A DNA stretch of 64,000 bases from JAJFFW01 sp038534195 (GCA_038534195.1 JBCAXE010000001.1:1-64000), one strand, 5' to 3'; shown: positions 52,414-61,944, counted from the stretch's first letter. The notes: generated by a model not told the origin, from the letters alone. Made by a program: numbers and translations.

Positions 52414-52432
52414 GCGCGGCATAAGGGGGAGT

Positions 52433-54181
52433 ATGGCGACATCCGAAAGCGCATTTCTCACCCAGGCCGCTGTCTATCTCGGCGCCGCCGCTGTTGCGGT
52501 GCCGGTCTTTAATCGCCTTAAACTTGGGTCGATCCTCGGTTATCTCATGGCGGGCGTTGTCATCGGCCCGTCCGCGCTGAACCTCCTTCCGATGGAGGAG
52601 GGGATTTTCCACGTCGCCGAGCTCGGGGTTGTCCTCTTCCTGTTCATCATTGGTCTTGAACTTTCGATGTCGCGTCTTTGGTCGTTACGGCGGGACATAT
52701 TCGGCCTTGGCGCGATGCAAATGGTGATCACTGCCTGTGTCATTGCGGGGCTCTTTGCGGCGGCGAAAGTCATGCCTGCACCGGCGGCGATGATCGCTGG
52801 GGCCTCGCTCGCCTTTTCATCGACGGCGTTCGCATTGCAATGGATGAAGGACAGGCGCGAATTAAACACCGGTTACGGCAATCGCGCTTTTCCAATTCTC
52901 CTGTTCCAGGACCTCGCTGTAATTCCGTTGCTCGCTGCCATCCCGTTTGTCGCAGGGACGGGAGAAGGCGCGCTTGGTTGGCGCGACGGCGCAAAGATGA
53001 TCGGTGTGATTGTCGCGCTGATATTGACCGGCAAGTATTTGCTCAATCCGCTGTTCAAACTGGTCGCCGGATCGGGATCACGGGAGGCGTTCGCCGCGAC
53101 CGCCCTGTTCGTTGTCGCCGCGACATCGCTCGGCGTTTCATGGGCCGGGCTCTCAATGGCGCTCGGCGCTTTTCTCGCTGGCGTTATGCTCGCGGAGTCC
53201 GCTTACCGCCACCAGATTGAAACCGACATTGAGCCGTTCAGGGGTATTCTCCTTGGCCTGTTTTTCATCTCGATCGGAATGCGTCTAGACCTATCAGCGA
53301 TCGCAAGCGCCTGGCTCATCGTCATTTGCGGCGCGCTCGGGCTAATGCTGGTGAAGGCGGTTATCCTGTTTGCGCTCACACGGCTGTTTGGCGCAGGGGC
53401 CGGCGACTCGTTGAAAACGGCGGCGGTGCTATCGCAAGGCGGTGAATTCGCCTTCGTCGTCTTCAGTCTTGGTTTGTCCGCTGATCTTTTCACTGCAAAT
53501 CAGACGACCCTGATGTCCGCCATTGTCACAATCTCAATGGTGTTAACGCCGGCCGCGGTTTCAATCGCCTCGCGGCTCGCCAGTAATGACGAGATCAGCC
53601 CGGAGGCTCTGGAAGGCCCCCACGCCGAGGAAGGCAATATCCTGATCGCCGGCTTTGGCCGGATGGGTCAAATAATCTCGCAAGTGCTCCAGAATTCCGG
53701 CTATGGCATCACGGCGATTGACAAAGACCCGCAACATATCCTGAACGCGCGCCGATTTGGGTTTAAAGTCTATTTCGGCGATGCGTCGCGTCTCGATACG
53801 CTCAAGACGGCCGGCGCCAAGGAAGCCACAGCTGTTATTCTGTGTATGGACGACACGCACGCCGTCAATCATGCGATTGAGAGCGTCCGGGAGATATGTC
53901 CCAACCAGCTTATCCTTGCTGTCGCCCATGACCGTATTCATGAAATCGAGATGCAGCCGCTCGGCGCTGACGTTATTGTCCGCGAAACGATGGAATCGAG
54001 TTTGCTGATCGCCCGCGAGGCGCTCGGCCGTCTCGGTCAGGATAATGCGACAATCGACGATATCATTCAGGAATTTCGAACCCGGGACCGTGAACGCCTT
54101 CTCGCGCAGGTCGATCAGGGCGACGAAGCCGGCATGGAGCTCCTGCACAAACCCTACGGCGTTGTTTCCCGGCAGGACTGA
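52433..54181 (+). CDS. Kef-type CPA2 cation:proton antiporter
   Basis: A 582-residue integral membrane protein. Residues 10-385 are a CPA2 Na+/H+ exchanger-type domain with about 12 helices. GPSALNLLP precedes the half-helix core, and the acidic residues in QDLAVIPLLA are typical. Residues 400-520 form a TrkA-N RCK domain (NILIAGFGRMGQIISQVLQ). Potassium efflux linked to glutathione adducts, as in KefB/KefC, is the likely type; no KefF/KefG partner is adjacent. It lies 19 bp after argC. Confidence 0.9.
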   Translation: MATSESAFLTQAAVYLGAAAVAVPVFNRLKLGSILGYLMAGVVIGPSALNLLPMEEGIFHVAELGVVLFLFIIGLELSMSRLWSLRRDIFGLGAMQMVITACVIAGLFAAAKVMPAPAAMIAGASLAFSSTAFALQWMKDRRELNTGYGNRAFPILLFQDLAVIPLLAAIPFVAGTGEGALGWRDGAKMIGVIVALILTGKYLLNPLFKLVAGSGSREAFAATALFVVAATSLGVSWAGLSMALGAFLAGVMLAESAYRHQIETDIEPFRGILLGLFFISIGMRLDLSAIASAWLIVICGALGLMLVKAVILFALTRLFGAGAGDSLKTAAVLSQGGEFAFVVFSLGLSADLFTANQTTLMSAIVTISMVLTPAAVSIASRLASNDEISPEALEGPHAEEGNILIAGFGRMGQIISQVLQNSGYGITAIDKDPQHILNARRFGFKVYFGDASRLDTLKTAGAKEATAVILCMDDTHAVNHAIESVREICPNQLILAVAHDRIHEIEMQPLGADVIVRETMESSLLIAREALGRLGQDNATIDDIIQEFRTRDRERLLAQVDQGDEAGMELLHKPYGVVSRQD

Positions 54182-54188
54182 TTGCGCG

Positions 54189-55367
54189 CTAGACTACTTG
54201 TCCAGCCGCCCAGCCGCTTGACCACGCCCATTGAAAATTATACCCGCCGAGCCAGCCGGTCACGTCGACGGCCTCGCCGACAAAATAGAGCCCGGGTCGC
54301 TTGCGCGCCTCCATTGTCTTTGAACTGAGCTCATTTGTGTCGACGCCGCCAAGCGTGACCTCCGCCGTGCGGTATCCTTCGCTTCCTACGGGTTTGAGGC
54401 GCCAATCCGAGACGTCAGCCGCCAGGGCGTTGATTTTCTTGTTTGATAAGTCGCCGATCTTGCCGTTAACGCCCGAGCGCCCAACAATCGACTCGGCCAA
54501 CCGATTCGGCAGGCGTTCAGCAAGCACTGAATGGGCTGAGTGTTTCCCATTTTGGCTGCGCGCCGTGCGCAAATGTTCCGCCACGTCGGCCCCGGGCGCG
54601 AGATTAATTCGGACTTCATCGCCTTCGCGCCAATAAGAAGAAACTTGCAGAATGCTCGGACCGCTGACGCCGCGGTGAGTGAAGAGAAGCGCTTCGCGGA
54701 AAACGGCGGTCCGACATCTGACTTCCGCCTCTGTACTAACGCCGCTCAAATATTTTGTGTCCTGAAGGAGATCGGGGCCGAATGTCAGAGGGACAAGCGC
54801 CGGCCGGGTCTCAATGATATTCAGGCCAAACTGATCTGCGACGCGGTAGGCGAAGTCCGTTGCGCCGATTTTGGGGATTGATTTTCCGCCGGTGGCGATA
54901 ACGAGCGAGGCCGCTGCGATATCGCCGGCGCTGGTGGAAATGAGAAAGCCGTCACCCCTTGTTGTAATGGAAAAAATCTGAGTGTCGCTGCGAATAACCG
55001 CGCCAGCCTCTTCGCAATCCTTGCGCAACATATCAATGATCTGCGTCGATCGTCCGTCGCAGAAAAGCTGGCCCAAAGTTTTCTCGTGATGCGCGATACC
55101 GTGGGCGTTCACGCGAGCGATGAAATCGGCCGGCGTAAATCGCTTCAGGGCGGAAACGCAGAAATGGGGATTCTGCGAGAGAAAGTTCTTTGGCGATGTG
55201 TGAATGTTCGTAAAGTTGCATCGTCCGCCTCCGGAGATGCGGATTTTTTCGCCGATCATGGCCGCATGGTCGAGGACGACGACACCTCGCCCCCGCCGTC
55301 CGGCTTCAATAGCGCACATCTGACCCGCTGCGCCGGCGCCGATGATGACAACGTCCGTATTCTCCAT
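54189..55367 (-). CDS. BaiN/HI0933-type NAD(P)/FAD oxidoreductase
   Basis: A 392-residue flavoprotein of the HI0933/BaiN group. FAD site DVVIIGAGAAGQMCAIEAGR, the family signature GEKIRISGGGRCNFTN, SLVIATGGKSIPKIG, and the C-terminal GLYFVGEAVDVTGWLGGYNF. The start at 55367 places the GxGxxG next to the N-terminus; the earlier in-frame ATG adds 24 residues lacking it. The physiological substrate is unknown. It is divergent from xseB. Confidence 0.88.
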   Translation of the reverse strand: MENTDVVIIGAGAAGQMCAIEAGRRGRGVVVLDHAAMIGEKIRISGGGRCNFTNIHTSPKNFLSQNPHFCVSALKRFTPADFIARVNAHGIAHHEKTLGQLFCDGRSTQIIDMLRKDCEEAGAVIRSDTQIFSITTRGDGFLISTSAGDIAAASLVIATGGKSIPKIGATDFAYRVADQFGLNIIETRPALVPLTFGPDLLQDTKYLSGVSTEAEVRCRTAVFREALLFTHRGVSGPSILQVSSYWREGDEVRINLAPGADVAEHLRTARSQNGKHSAHSVLAERLPNRLAESIVGRSGVNGKIGDLSNKKINALAADVSDWRLKPVGSEGYRTAEVTLGGVDTNELSSKTMEARKRPGLYFVGEAVDVTGWLGGYNFQWAWSSGWAAGQVV

Positions 55368-55468
55368 CGCGCCTTCTGGCCCCGCCGGTCGCCGAACGTC
55401 AATAGCCCGGGATTTGCGGTGACCCTTCGGCCCTTGCAATCGTGTCGATCCCGCCGCAAAAGCATCTT

Positions 55469-55714
55469 ATGGCTAAGTCACCGACCGATATAAAAGATCT
55501 GCCTTTCGAAAAGGCCCTCGCCGAGCTTGAGAATATCGTCCAGAAACTTGAGAGCGGTAACGCGCCGCTGGAGGAGTCCATCGCTCTTTACGAGCGGGGC
55601 GCGGCGCTCAAGGCCCATTGCGACGCCACGCTGAAGTCAGCGCAGGAAAAAATCGATAAAATTGTCGCTGCTGATGGTGAGGCGGTGAAGACGCAAGCCG
55701 CTGAACTCGAGTAA
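55469..55714 (+). CDS. xseB: Exodeoxyribonuclease VII small subunit
   Basis: An 81-residue XseB, of typical length. LPFEKALAELENIVQKLESG and the short helix ESIALYERGAALKAHCD are diagnostic. It combines with XseA (not in the window) to degrade single-stranded DNA. The GTG at 55442 would add nine residues and is less like the family. It precedes dxs by 165 bp, a common gene order in Proteobacteria. Confidence 0.9.
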   Translation: MAKSPTDIKDLPFEKALAELENIVQKLESGNAPLEESIALYERGAALKAHCDATLKSAQEKIDKIVAADGEAVKTQAAELE

Positions 55715-55879
55715 ATCTGAGGGCGTCCCGGCCGCGCCGCGCGAATTGCGTGACCTCTTTACCTCATCGCCGTGAAACCGCCGTGCGCAGGCCATTAATT
55801 CTGCATTATGGGGGTGGAGAAAGTCGCGGCAATCACTAATGTGCGTGGATTATTTTGCGCGTCTTCCAAGGATGGCTTT

Positions 55880-57820
55880 ATGTCAGACGATACCACAACA
55901 CCGGCGTCCCCATTGAAAACTCCTTTGCTGGACAAGGTGAACTCGCCCGCAGATTTGCGGACATTGGAAAAGAGCCAATTGCGTCAGGTCGCCGACGAAT
56001 TGCGGGCCGAGATGATCGATGCCGTTTCCGTCACTGGCGGGCATCTGGGGTCCGGACTGGGCGTGGTCGAACTTACGACCGCGATCCATTATGTGTTTAA
56101 TACGCCTGATGATCGCCTCGTTTGGGATGTGGGCCATCAGTGTTATCCGCATAAAATTCTCACAGGACGCCGCGATCGTATTCGCACGCTAAGACAGGGC
56201 GGCGGGCTTTCCGGTTTTACGAAGCGTTCCGAAAGCGAATACGACCCCTTCGGCGCAGCCCACGCAGCCACGTCGATCTCAGCCGCCACCGGCTTTGCGG
56301 AAGCGTCGCGTCATCTGAAAAAAGACGCGACATCGATTGCGGTAATTGGCGATGGGTCGATGTCGGCCGGCATGGCCTATGAAGGGCTCAATAACGCCGG
56401 ACATCTCGGCTCAAAGATGGTTGTCATCCTGAACGATAACGACATGTCCATCGCGCCGCCCGTCGGCGCCATGAGCGCTTATCTTGCGCGGGCCTCTTCA
56501 TCAGGTGTTTATCAAGGCTTCCGGAAGTTTTCAAAACAGCTTTCGAAAAGACTGCCGCACGCGATCTATAAGCAATTGGCGAAAGCGGAAGAGTATGGGC
56601 GCGGCATGTTCACCGGCGGCACCCTCTTTGAGGAGCTGGGCTTTTATTATGTGGGGCCGATCGATGGGCACAATCTCGATCACCTGATTCCGGTTCTTGA
56701 AAATGCGCGCGATATGGATGACGGGCCAGTGCTCGTTCATGTGGTGACGCGGAAAGGCGCCGGTTATCCGCCTGCAGAAGAAGCGGCTGATAAGTATCAC
56801 GGCGTTGCGAAATTCGATGTTGTCTCGGGTAAACAGAAAAAAGGGACGCCCAACGCGCCAGCCTACCAGAAAGTCTTTGCAAAGACGCTTATCAAAGAAG
56901 CGGAAACCGATGACAAGATCATCGGCGTCACCGCGGCGATGCCGTCTGGCACTAGCCTCGACATGTTCGCCGACGTCTACCCGGACCGGTGCTACGATGT
57001 CGGGATCGCGGAGCAGCACGCCGTCACCTTTGCCGCAGGCCTCGCAGCCGATGGGATGAAGCCCTTTGCAGCGATCTATTCCACATTTATGCAGCGCGCT
57101 TATGATTCTGTCGTTCACGATGTGGCGATACAAAACTTGCCCGTCCGTATGCCGATGGACCGTGCAGGCCTTGTTGGCGCGGACGGCCAGACGCATGCAG
57201 GCGCTTTTGATATCGCCTACCTCGGTTGTTTGCCGAACATGGTGATCATGGCCGCGGGCGATGAAGCTGAACTCGTGCATATGACCTCGACGGCGGTGGC
57301 GTATGACGAAGGGCCGATCGCCTTCCGTTATCCACGTGGCGAAGGCGTGGGCGTTGATCTGCCGGAGACAGGAAAAATCCTGGAGATCGGCAAAGGCCGT
57401 ATTGTACGAGAGGGCGAGCAGGTCGCGATCGTGTCGCTCGGCGGTCGCCTTGCTGAGGCGCTCAAAGCCGCTGACACGCTTGAGGCGCATGGCCTTAAAA
57501 CGACCGTTGCTGACGCCCGTTTCGCGAAGCCGATCGATCACGCCATGATCGAACAATTGGCGCGACATCATGAGGTAGTGATCACTGTTGAAGAAGGGTC
57601 GGTTGGCGGGTTCGGCGCCTTTGTCTTGCATCATCTGTCAGATGTGGGATTGCTGGACACTGGCCTAAAGATCCGCACCATGACGTTGCCGGATGTCTTC
57701 CAGGATCAGGACAGCCCAGCCAAGATGTACGACCGCGCGCGGTTGAATGCGCCACAAATCGTTGAGACGGCGTTGAAAGCGCTGGGACGCTCTGCTGAGA
57801 TCGTCAATCTCAGAGCCTGA
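55880..57820 (+). CDS. dxs: 1-deoxy-D-xylulose-5-phosphate synthase
   Basis: A 646-residue thiamine-diphosphate enzyme that starts the MEP isoprenoid pathway from pyruvate and glyceraldehyde 3-phosphate. GHLGSGLGVVELT, the thiamine motif GDGSMSAGMAYEGLNN, NDNDMSIAPPVGAMS, and the transketolase-type EQHAVTFAAG are seen. Length is normal. The ATG at 55880 follows AAGGA by 8 bp; an in-frame ATG at 55808 has no ribosome site. Confidence 0.95.
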   Translation: MSDDTTTPASPLKTPLLDKVNSPADLRTLEKSQLRQVADELRAEMIDAVSVTGGHLGSGLGVVELTTAIHYVFNTPDDRLVWDVGHQCYPHKILTGRRDRIRTLRQGGGLSGFTKRSESEYDPFGAAHAATSISAATGFAEASRHLKKDATSIAVIGDGSMSAGMAYEGLNNAGHLGSKMVVILNDNDMSIAPPVGAMSAYLARASSSGVYQGFRKFSKQLSKRLPHAIYKQLAKAEEYGRGMFTGGTLFEELGFYYVGPIDGHNLDHLIPVLENARDMDDGPVLVHVVTRKGAGYPPAEEAADKYHGVAKFDVVSGKQKKGTPNAPAYQKVFAKTLIKEAETDDKIIGVTAAMPSGTSLDMFADVYPDRCYDVGIAEQHAVTFAAGLAADGMKPFAAIYSTFMQRAYDSVVHDVAIQNLPVRMPMDRAGLVGADGQTHAGAFDIAYLGCLPNMVIMAAGDEAELVHMTSTAVAYDEGPIAFRYPRGEGVGVDLPETGKILEIGKGRIVREGEQVAIVSLGGRLAEALKAADTLEAHGLKTTVADARFAKPIDHAMIEQLARHHEVVITVEEGSVGGFGAFVLHHLSDVGLLDTGLKIRTMTLPDVFQDQDSPAKMYDRARLNAPQIVETALKALGRSAEIVNLRA

Positions 57821-57825
57821 GTCGG

Positions 57826-58557
57826 TTGAGCGCGCGCCTGGATGAATTCCTGGTTGCGCGCGGCCATTACACTAGTCGCGCGCGTGCCCAGAATGCAATC
57901 AAGGCGGGTTTCGTACGCGTTAACAACGCGGTTATTCTCAAGCCCGCGCACAAAGTGTCAGGCTCGGATGTGGTCACGGCCGCAGGCGACGTTCACCCGT
58001 ACGTTTCGCGTGGCGGCGTTAAATTGGCGGCCGCACTGGACGCTTTTGGCGTCAATCCGCACGGAATCACATGTCTCGATCTTGGGGCGTCCACAGGCGG
58101 CTTCACAGATGTTCTTTTACGGCGCGGCGCGGCGAAGGTTTACGCTGTCGATGTGGGGCGGGCCCAGTTTCACCCGTCGCTGAAGGACAACCGCGTCGTC
58201 AATATGGAAAAAACCCACGCTAAAGATTTAACCGCGACGTTAGTTCCCGATGCGATTGACCTGATCGTCTGTGACGTCAGTTTTATCAGCCTGAAAAAAG
58301 CGCTGCCCCCTGCATTATTGCTTACGGGAAATTCCGCGCAGCTCATTGCGCTCGTAAAGCCGCAATTTGAGGTGGGTCCGGAACAGATCGGCAAAGGCGG
58401 GATTGTCAAAGCGGGACGTGATAACGCTGAAGGCGTCGCGGAGGATATCGGCGACTGGATTGATGGTCAGGCGGGATGGCGGTTTGGAGGCTATATAGCG
58501 AGCCCGATCACCGGGGGCGACGGCAACAGGGAGTTTCTTCTTGCGGCGTCAAAATAA
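57826..58557 (+). CDS. tlyA: TlyA-type rRNA 2'-O-methyltransferase
   Basis: A 243-residue TlyA/hemolysin-A family protein. The N-terminal S4 RNA-binding domain (RLDEFLVARGHYTSRARAQN) is followed by an FtsJ-like methyltransferase domain with SAM motif DLGASTGGFTDVLLRRGA and LIVCDVSFISLKKALPP. It methylates rRNA at 2'-O of cytidine in known members. The start is TTG (57826), 5 bp after dxs, with the frame beginning at the S4 domain. It overlaps the next gene by 17 bp. Confidence 0.9.
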   Translation: MSARLDEFLVARGHYTSRARAQNAIKAGFVRVNNAVILKPAHKVSGSDVVTAAGDVHPYVSRGGVKLAAALDAFGVNPHGITCLDLGASTGGFTDVLLRRGAAKVYAVDVGRAQFHPSLKDNRVVNMEKTHAKDLTATLVPDAIDLIVCDVSFISLKKALPPALLLTGNSAQLIALVKPQFEVGPEQIGKGGIVKAGRDNAEGVAEDIGDWIDGQAGWRFGGYIASPITGGDGNREFLLAASK

Positions 58558-59827
58558 TGCAAAGGCTCCTGCGCCTGTTCGCATGCTTGATGTAACCATT
58601 GACGAGATCGGCGCAAAGGGTGATGGCGTTGCGACTGTCGATGGCGAAGCGCTATATATTCCTTACACGGCGCCGGGCGATACCGTCCGCGTAGAGGCGG
58701 GCGGGAAATTTGGATTCGTTCGAAAGGTCTTGAACCCGTCGGTGCATCGCCGATCGCCAGACTGTCCGTTGTACGCGAAGTGCGGGGGCTGCGCGCTGCA
58801 GCACGTGACCCAAGATTTTTATCGGAATTGGAAGCGCACCCAAATCGAGAATGCGCTTGTAAGCGCCAAGGTCGTCCGTGAGTCGCTCGCGGAGACGGTC
58901 TGGATGCCGCCGGCGACGCGCCGGCGCGCGCAATTCTATGTGGAACGGCGCGACAGAGAGATGGGCCTTGGCTTTTATCAACGCCGCTCACGAAAATTAG
59001 TGAATGTCGGCGCCTGTCTAATCCTTCATCCGACTTTAAACGCTGCATTACCGGCGTTGCGCGGCGTCGCCGAAAAAACGCCGAGAGAGTGGCTGTCTTT
59101 TTCCATGGCAGTGACGCTTTGCGATAATGGCCTTGATCTTGATTTCGCCAGCCAACGCGACCTGGCGGAGCCGTCGCCGCAAGAAATCGCTCGTTTGTCG
59201 TCTGCAGTGCGCTCCGCGGATGTCGCGCGCGCCTCGATAAATGGCGACGTATTTTTGACACTGTCGCCGCCTATTGTCGGTGTGAGTGGAATCAAGGTCA
59301 CGCCGCCGGCCGGCGGTTTCCTTCAGGCGAGCGCTGAGGGCCAGGCTGCATTAATCGACCTTGTCGTCGCTGCTGTTGGTAAAGCAAAAAAAGTCGCAGA
59401 CCTTTTTTCCGGATGCGGTACATTTTCATTGCCGCTTGCGAGAACGGCGAGCGTTGCGTCATTTGATACTGACGTTCCATCGATAAGCGCCCTCAAACAA
59501 GCGGCCGCTTCTAACCAATCGGATGGCTTGCGACCTGTTAACGCTCAGGTAAGAAATCTGTTCGAACGCCCGCTTATGGCTACCGAGCTCAATGTTTTTG
59601 ACGCTATTGTTCTCGACCCGCCGCGCGCCGGCGCCATTCATCAGGCGCGCGAAATTGCAAAATCGAAAGTCTGTAGAATCATTTCCGTCTCCTGCAATCC
59701 CAAATCATTTGCGCGCGACGCCAAGATTATCTGCGATGGAGGCTACCGTTTGACGCAGGTGACGCCCGTGGATCAATTTGTTTACTCTCCTCATATCGAA
59801 CTCGTTGGAGTTTTTGACCGGGAATAA
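58541..59827 (+). CDS. TrmA/RlmD-family RNA uridine methyltransferase
   Basis: A 428-residue SAM-dependent rRNA/tRNA m5U-type methyltransferase. TRAM-like N-terminus (IDEIGAKGDGVATVDG), an iron-sulfur cysteine set (CPLYAKCGGCALQH) and, later, SAM motif VADLFSGCGTFSLPLA. The catalytic region is DPPRAG and SCNPKSFARD, containing the nucleophilic Cys. RlmD versus RlmCD/TrmA is not decided. The TTG at 58541 (GGGAG site) is used; ATG 58583 is an alternative start. Confidence 0.88.
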   Translation: MRRQNNAKAPAPVRMLDVTIDEIGAKGDGVATVDGEALYIPYTAPGDTVRVEAGGKFGFVRKVLNPSVHRRSPDCPLYAKCGGCALQHVTQDFYRNWKRTQIENALVSAKVVRESLAETVWMPPATRRRAQFYVERRDREMGLGFYQRRSRKLVNVGACLILHPTLNAALPALRGVAEKTPREWLSFSMAVTLCDNGLDLDFASQRDLAEPSPQEIARLSSAVRSADVARASINGDVFLTLSPPIVGVSGIKVTPPAGGFLQASAEGQAALIDLVVAAVGKAKKVADLFSGCGTFSLPLARTASVASFDTDVPSISALKQAAASNQSDGLRPVNAQVRNLFERPLMATELNVFDAIVLDPPRAGAIHQAREIAKSKVCRIISVSCNPKSFARDAKIICDGGYRLTQVTPVDQFVYSPHIELVGVFDRE

Positions 59828-59832
59828 GATCC

Positions 59833-60906
59833 ATGTCTCTTGCTGAAACATTGTCAGCTCAGGTCAACAGAGCGGCCTACACCGCTTCGCAAGCAAGTCG
59901 CGTCGCCTGGTACGTTGGGCACTACGCAATGGGTCGCCATCTGATGGGGCCGATGTCGCAGCCGGGGCACGCGCCCCAGGCGGATCAATCGGCGCCCCTC
60001 GATCGGAAGCGTCTGCAAAAACAATTTCGCGCTTTGTTCGAGCGTGATTGGCGCAATATCGCGGCGGGTGTCTATAAAATGCCGCAAGAAGTCAGAGGGC
60101 TGAAGTCGCCTGCTCGCCTCGCCAGTGCAAGCCGGGATTATCTCCGTGACGCGCGGGCTGTCGCCCGCCGTCAAAAAGAACGTGGACATTCAGAAGTCTT
60201 ACGTGCAGACACGCGCGAAAAATTCCCGCGCTATTTCCTCCAAAATTTTCATTATCAAACCGATGGTTGGCTCTCTGAGCAATCTGCCGACCGCTATGAC
60301 ATGCAGGTAGAAACGATATTCACTGGCGCCGGTCATGCGATGCGTCGCCAGGCATTGCCGTTTGTCAGGGATGCGATCGCCGATCGCGATCCGTCAGAAA
60401 CCCGGTTGGTCGATTTGGGTTGCGGCGATGGAGGGTTTTTGCTTGGCGTGAAAGAGAATTGGCCGCGCCTTCACTGCACGGCGCTCGATTTGTCACCCGC
60501 TTATCTTGGGAAGGCTCAAGCGCGGCTGGGGCGCTTTGACGATATTGTGTTCAAGCGGCGCGCGGCCGAAGACAGCGGGTTGCCGCCGCAGAGCGTAGAT
60601 ATTGTGACCGCTGTTTATCTCTATCATGAATTGCCGCCAAGGGTTAGGGAGGCCGTCGTGAGCGAGGTTGCGCGTATCGTAAAGCCTGGCGGGTCAATGA
60701 TCCTTGTGGACACTATTCAGTATGGCGATGAGCCAGGCTTCGATATCCTCTTGGAGAATTTCCCTCGCGGCCTCCATGAGCCTTACTATGACAGTTACTG
60801 TAAGACTGATTTGGAGGAGCTCTTTGGGCGGTGCGGATTCTCACGCCAGGATGAGTCGCTCGCCTTCCTGAGCAAAGTGACGCATTTCGTCAAAACGGCC
60901 AAATAG
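59833..60906 (+). CDS. Class I SAM-dependent methyltransferase of unknown substrate
   Basis: A 357-residue protein. The C-terminal half (about 190-357) is a methyltransferase with motif I VDLGCGDGGFLLG, post-I ALDLS and VTAVYLYHELPP. The N-terminal 180 residues are helical and charged and I do not recognise them, so a binding partner or substrate domain is possible. It starts 5 bp after the RNA methyltransferase and is likely in the dxs-tlyA-RNA methyltransferase operon. Confidence 0.8.
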   Translation: MSLAETLSAQVNRAAYTASQASRVAWYVGHYAMGRHLMGPMSQPGHAPQADQSAPLDRKRLQKQFRALFERDWRNIAAGVYKMPQEVRGLKSPARLASASRDYLRDARAVARRQKERGHSEVLRADTREKFPRYFLQNFHYQTDGWLSEQSADRYDMQVETIFTGAGHAMRRQALPFVRDAIADRDPSETRLVDLGCGDGGFLLGVKENWPRLHCTALDLSPAYLGKAQARLGRFDDIVFKRRAAEDSGLPPQSVDIVTAVYLYHELPPRVREAVVSEVARIVKPGGSMILVDTIQYGDEPGFDILLENFPRGLHEPYYDSYCKTDLEELFGRCGFSRQDESLAFLSKVTHFVKTAK

Positions 60907-60935
60907 CTCGCTTTTTTTACAAATCTATCGATTTT

Positions 60936-60955
60936 TCGGTTCCAGAATGAACCGA
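60936..60955 (+). terminator. Inverted repeat after the methyltransferase gene
   Basis: TCGGTTC (60936-60942) pairs with GAACCGA (60949-60955) across CAGAAT, with T-rich sequence nearby. Weak terminator or operator near the following ECF sigma gene. Confidence 0.4.
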
Positions 60956-61013
60956 TTTCGGCTTTCCACCGACTTATTGTCTAAAGACCCTGTTAAGCGG
61001 GAGGGAAGCAACC

Positions 61014-61583
61014 ATGCGTCGCGATGCAGCGCGCATTCTCGACGAATATCTGGCCGCCAGCGCGCGGGCTGGGGGGGAGGATGCGTTTGATCGGCTGGCG
61101 CGCCGCTGGCAGCCGAAGCTTGTGGCGCACGCCTACCGTTTATCAGGTGATCGCGAGACGGCGCGCGACGCCGTTCAGGAGAGTTGGGCCGATATCGTGA
61201 GAAGTTTGCCGCGGTTACAGGATGCGGCGGCGTTCCCCGCCTGGGCGTACCGGATCGTGACGAGACGTGTCGCCGATCAGATTAAGGGTCGCCAGCGCGA
61301 GCGCACCTTTACGGTCAGATACGCTGCAGAACCAGCGGCGCAATCGCTTTCGTCTGCGGCGATCGAAGCGCAAGCTGATCGCTCGCCGCTCGTTCGCGCC
61401 ATCGAAGCATTGCCGCAAGACCAACGTGCGGCGGTAGCGCTCTTTTACCTGGAAGAATTTTCAATTTCGGAAATTGCGATTGCGCTCTCTGCGCCTGTTG
61501 GAACGATAAAAACACGCTTGTCGATGGCGCGCCGGAAATTACGTTTAAGCCTGGAAGAAAGGATATCCCATGTCGAAACTTGA
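61014..61583 (+). CDS. ECF-type RNA polymerase sigma factor
   Basis: A 189-residue ECF sigma factor. Region 2 (LARRWQPKLVAHAYRLSGDR, ARDAVQESWADIVRSL), then FPAWAYRIVTRRVADQIKG, and region 4 with LPQDQRAAVALFYLEEFSIS and a helix-turn-helix APVGTIKTRLSMARRKLR. Good GGGAGGGAA ribosome site. It overlaps the DUF6768 gene by 14 bp, so the two are coupled. No classic anti-sigma follows; DUF6768 probably fills that place. Confidence 0.88.
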   Translation: MRRDAARILDEYLAASARAGGEDAFDRLARRWQPKLVAHAYRLSGDRETARDAVQESWADIVRSLPRLQDAAAFPAWAYRIVTRRVADQIKGRQRERTFTVRYAAEPAAQSLSSAAIEAQADRSPLVRAIEALPQDQRAAVALFYLEEFSISEIAIALSAPVGTIKTRLSMARRKLRLSLEERISHVET

Positions 61584-61944
61584 TCACGAGATTGCAGAAG
61601 CTCTGGCTGCGGAGGATCGCGCGCTTCATGCCGAATTTGGCGAACTTGGATTGTTTGGGCAGCTTGGCAGCTTGTTCAAAGGAAAACTTGCATGGTTATC
61701 GCTGTTTACGATCATCATAGGGACATTAGCGACTATTCTGGGCTTTTACGCAGCGTGGAAATTCGCAACTGTCGATAGTATTGAGGGGATATTGCACTGG
61801 GGCGCAATTGCGACGGCGGCGTTTGGTACACAGATGATGATCAAGCTTTGGAGCTGGATGCGCATGGAGACAAATCGGACGTTGCGGGAAGTAAAACGAT
61901 TGGAGCTTCAAGTCGCTCGATTGCAGGCGGATAAAGAACGATAG
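61570..61944 (+). CDS. DUF6768-like membrane protein paired with ECF sigma factor
   Basis: A 124-residue protein with two membrane helices (about 40-65 and 77-97: SLFTIIIGTLATILGFYAAW; WGAIATAAFGTQMMIKLW) and an N-terminal acidic helix (HEIAEALAAEDRALHAEF). The C-terminal helix is charged (LREVKRLELQVARLQ). It resembles the DUF6768 proteins that lie downstream of ECF sigma genes. It probably regulates the preceding sigma factor, though no direct evidence exists. Confidence 0.72.
   Translation: MSKLDHEIAEALAAEDRALHAEFGELGLFGQLGSLFKGKLAWLSLFTIIIGTLATILGFYAAWKFATVDSIEGILHWGAIATAAFGTQMMIKLWSWMRMETNRTLREVKRLELQVARLQADKER

Noticed and set aside
56531..57634. 367-codon antisense frame opposite dxs
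   Set aside because: Dxs is intact with all motifs on the other strand; the antisense product has no family resemblance.
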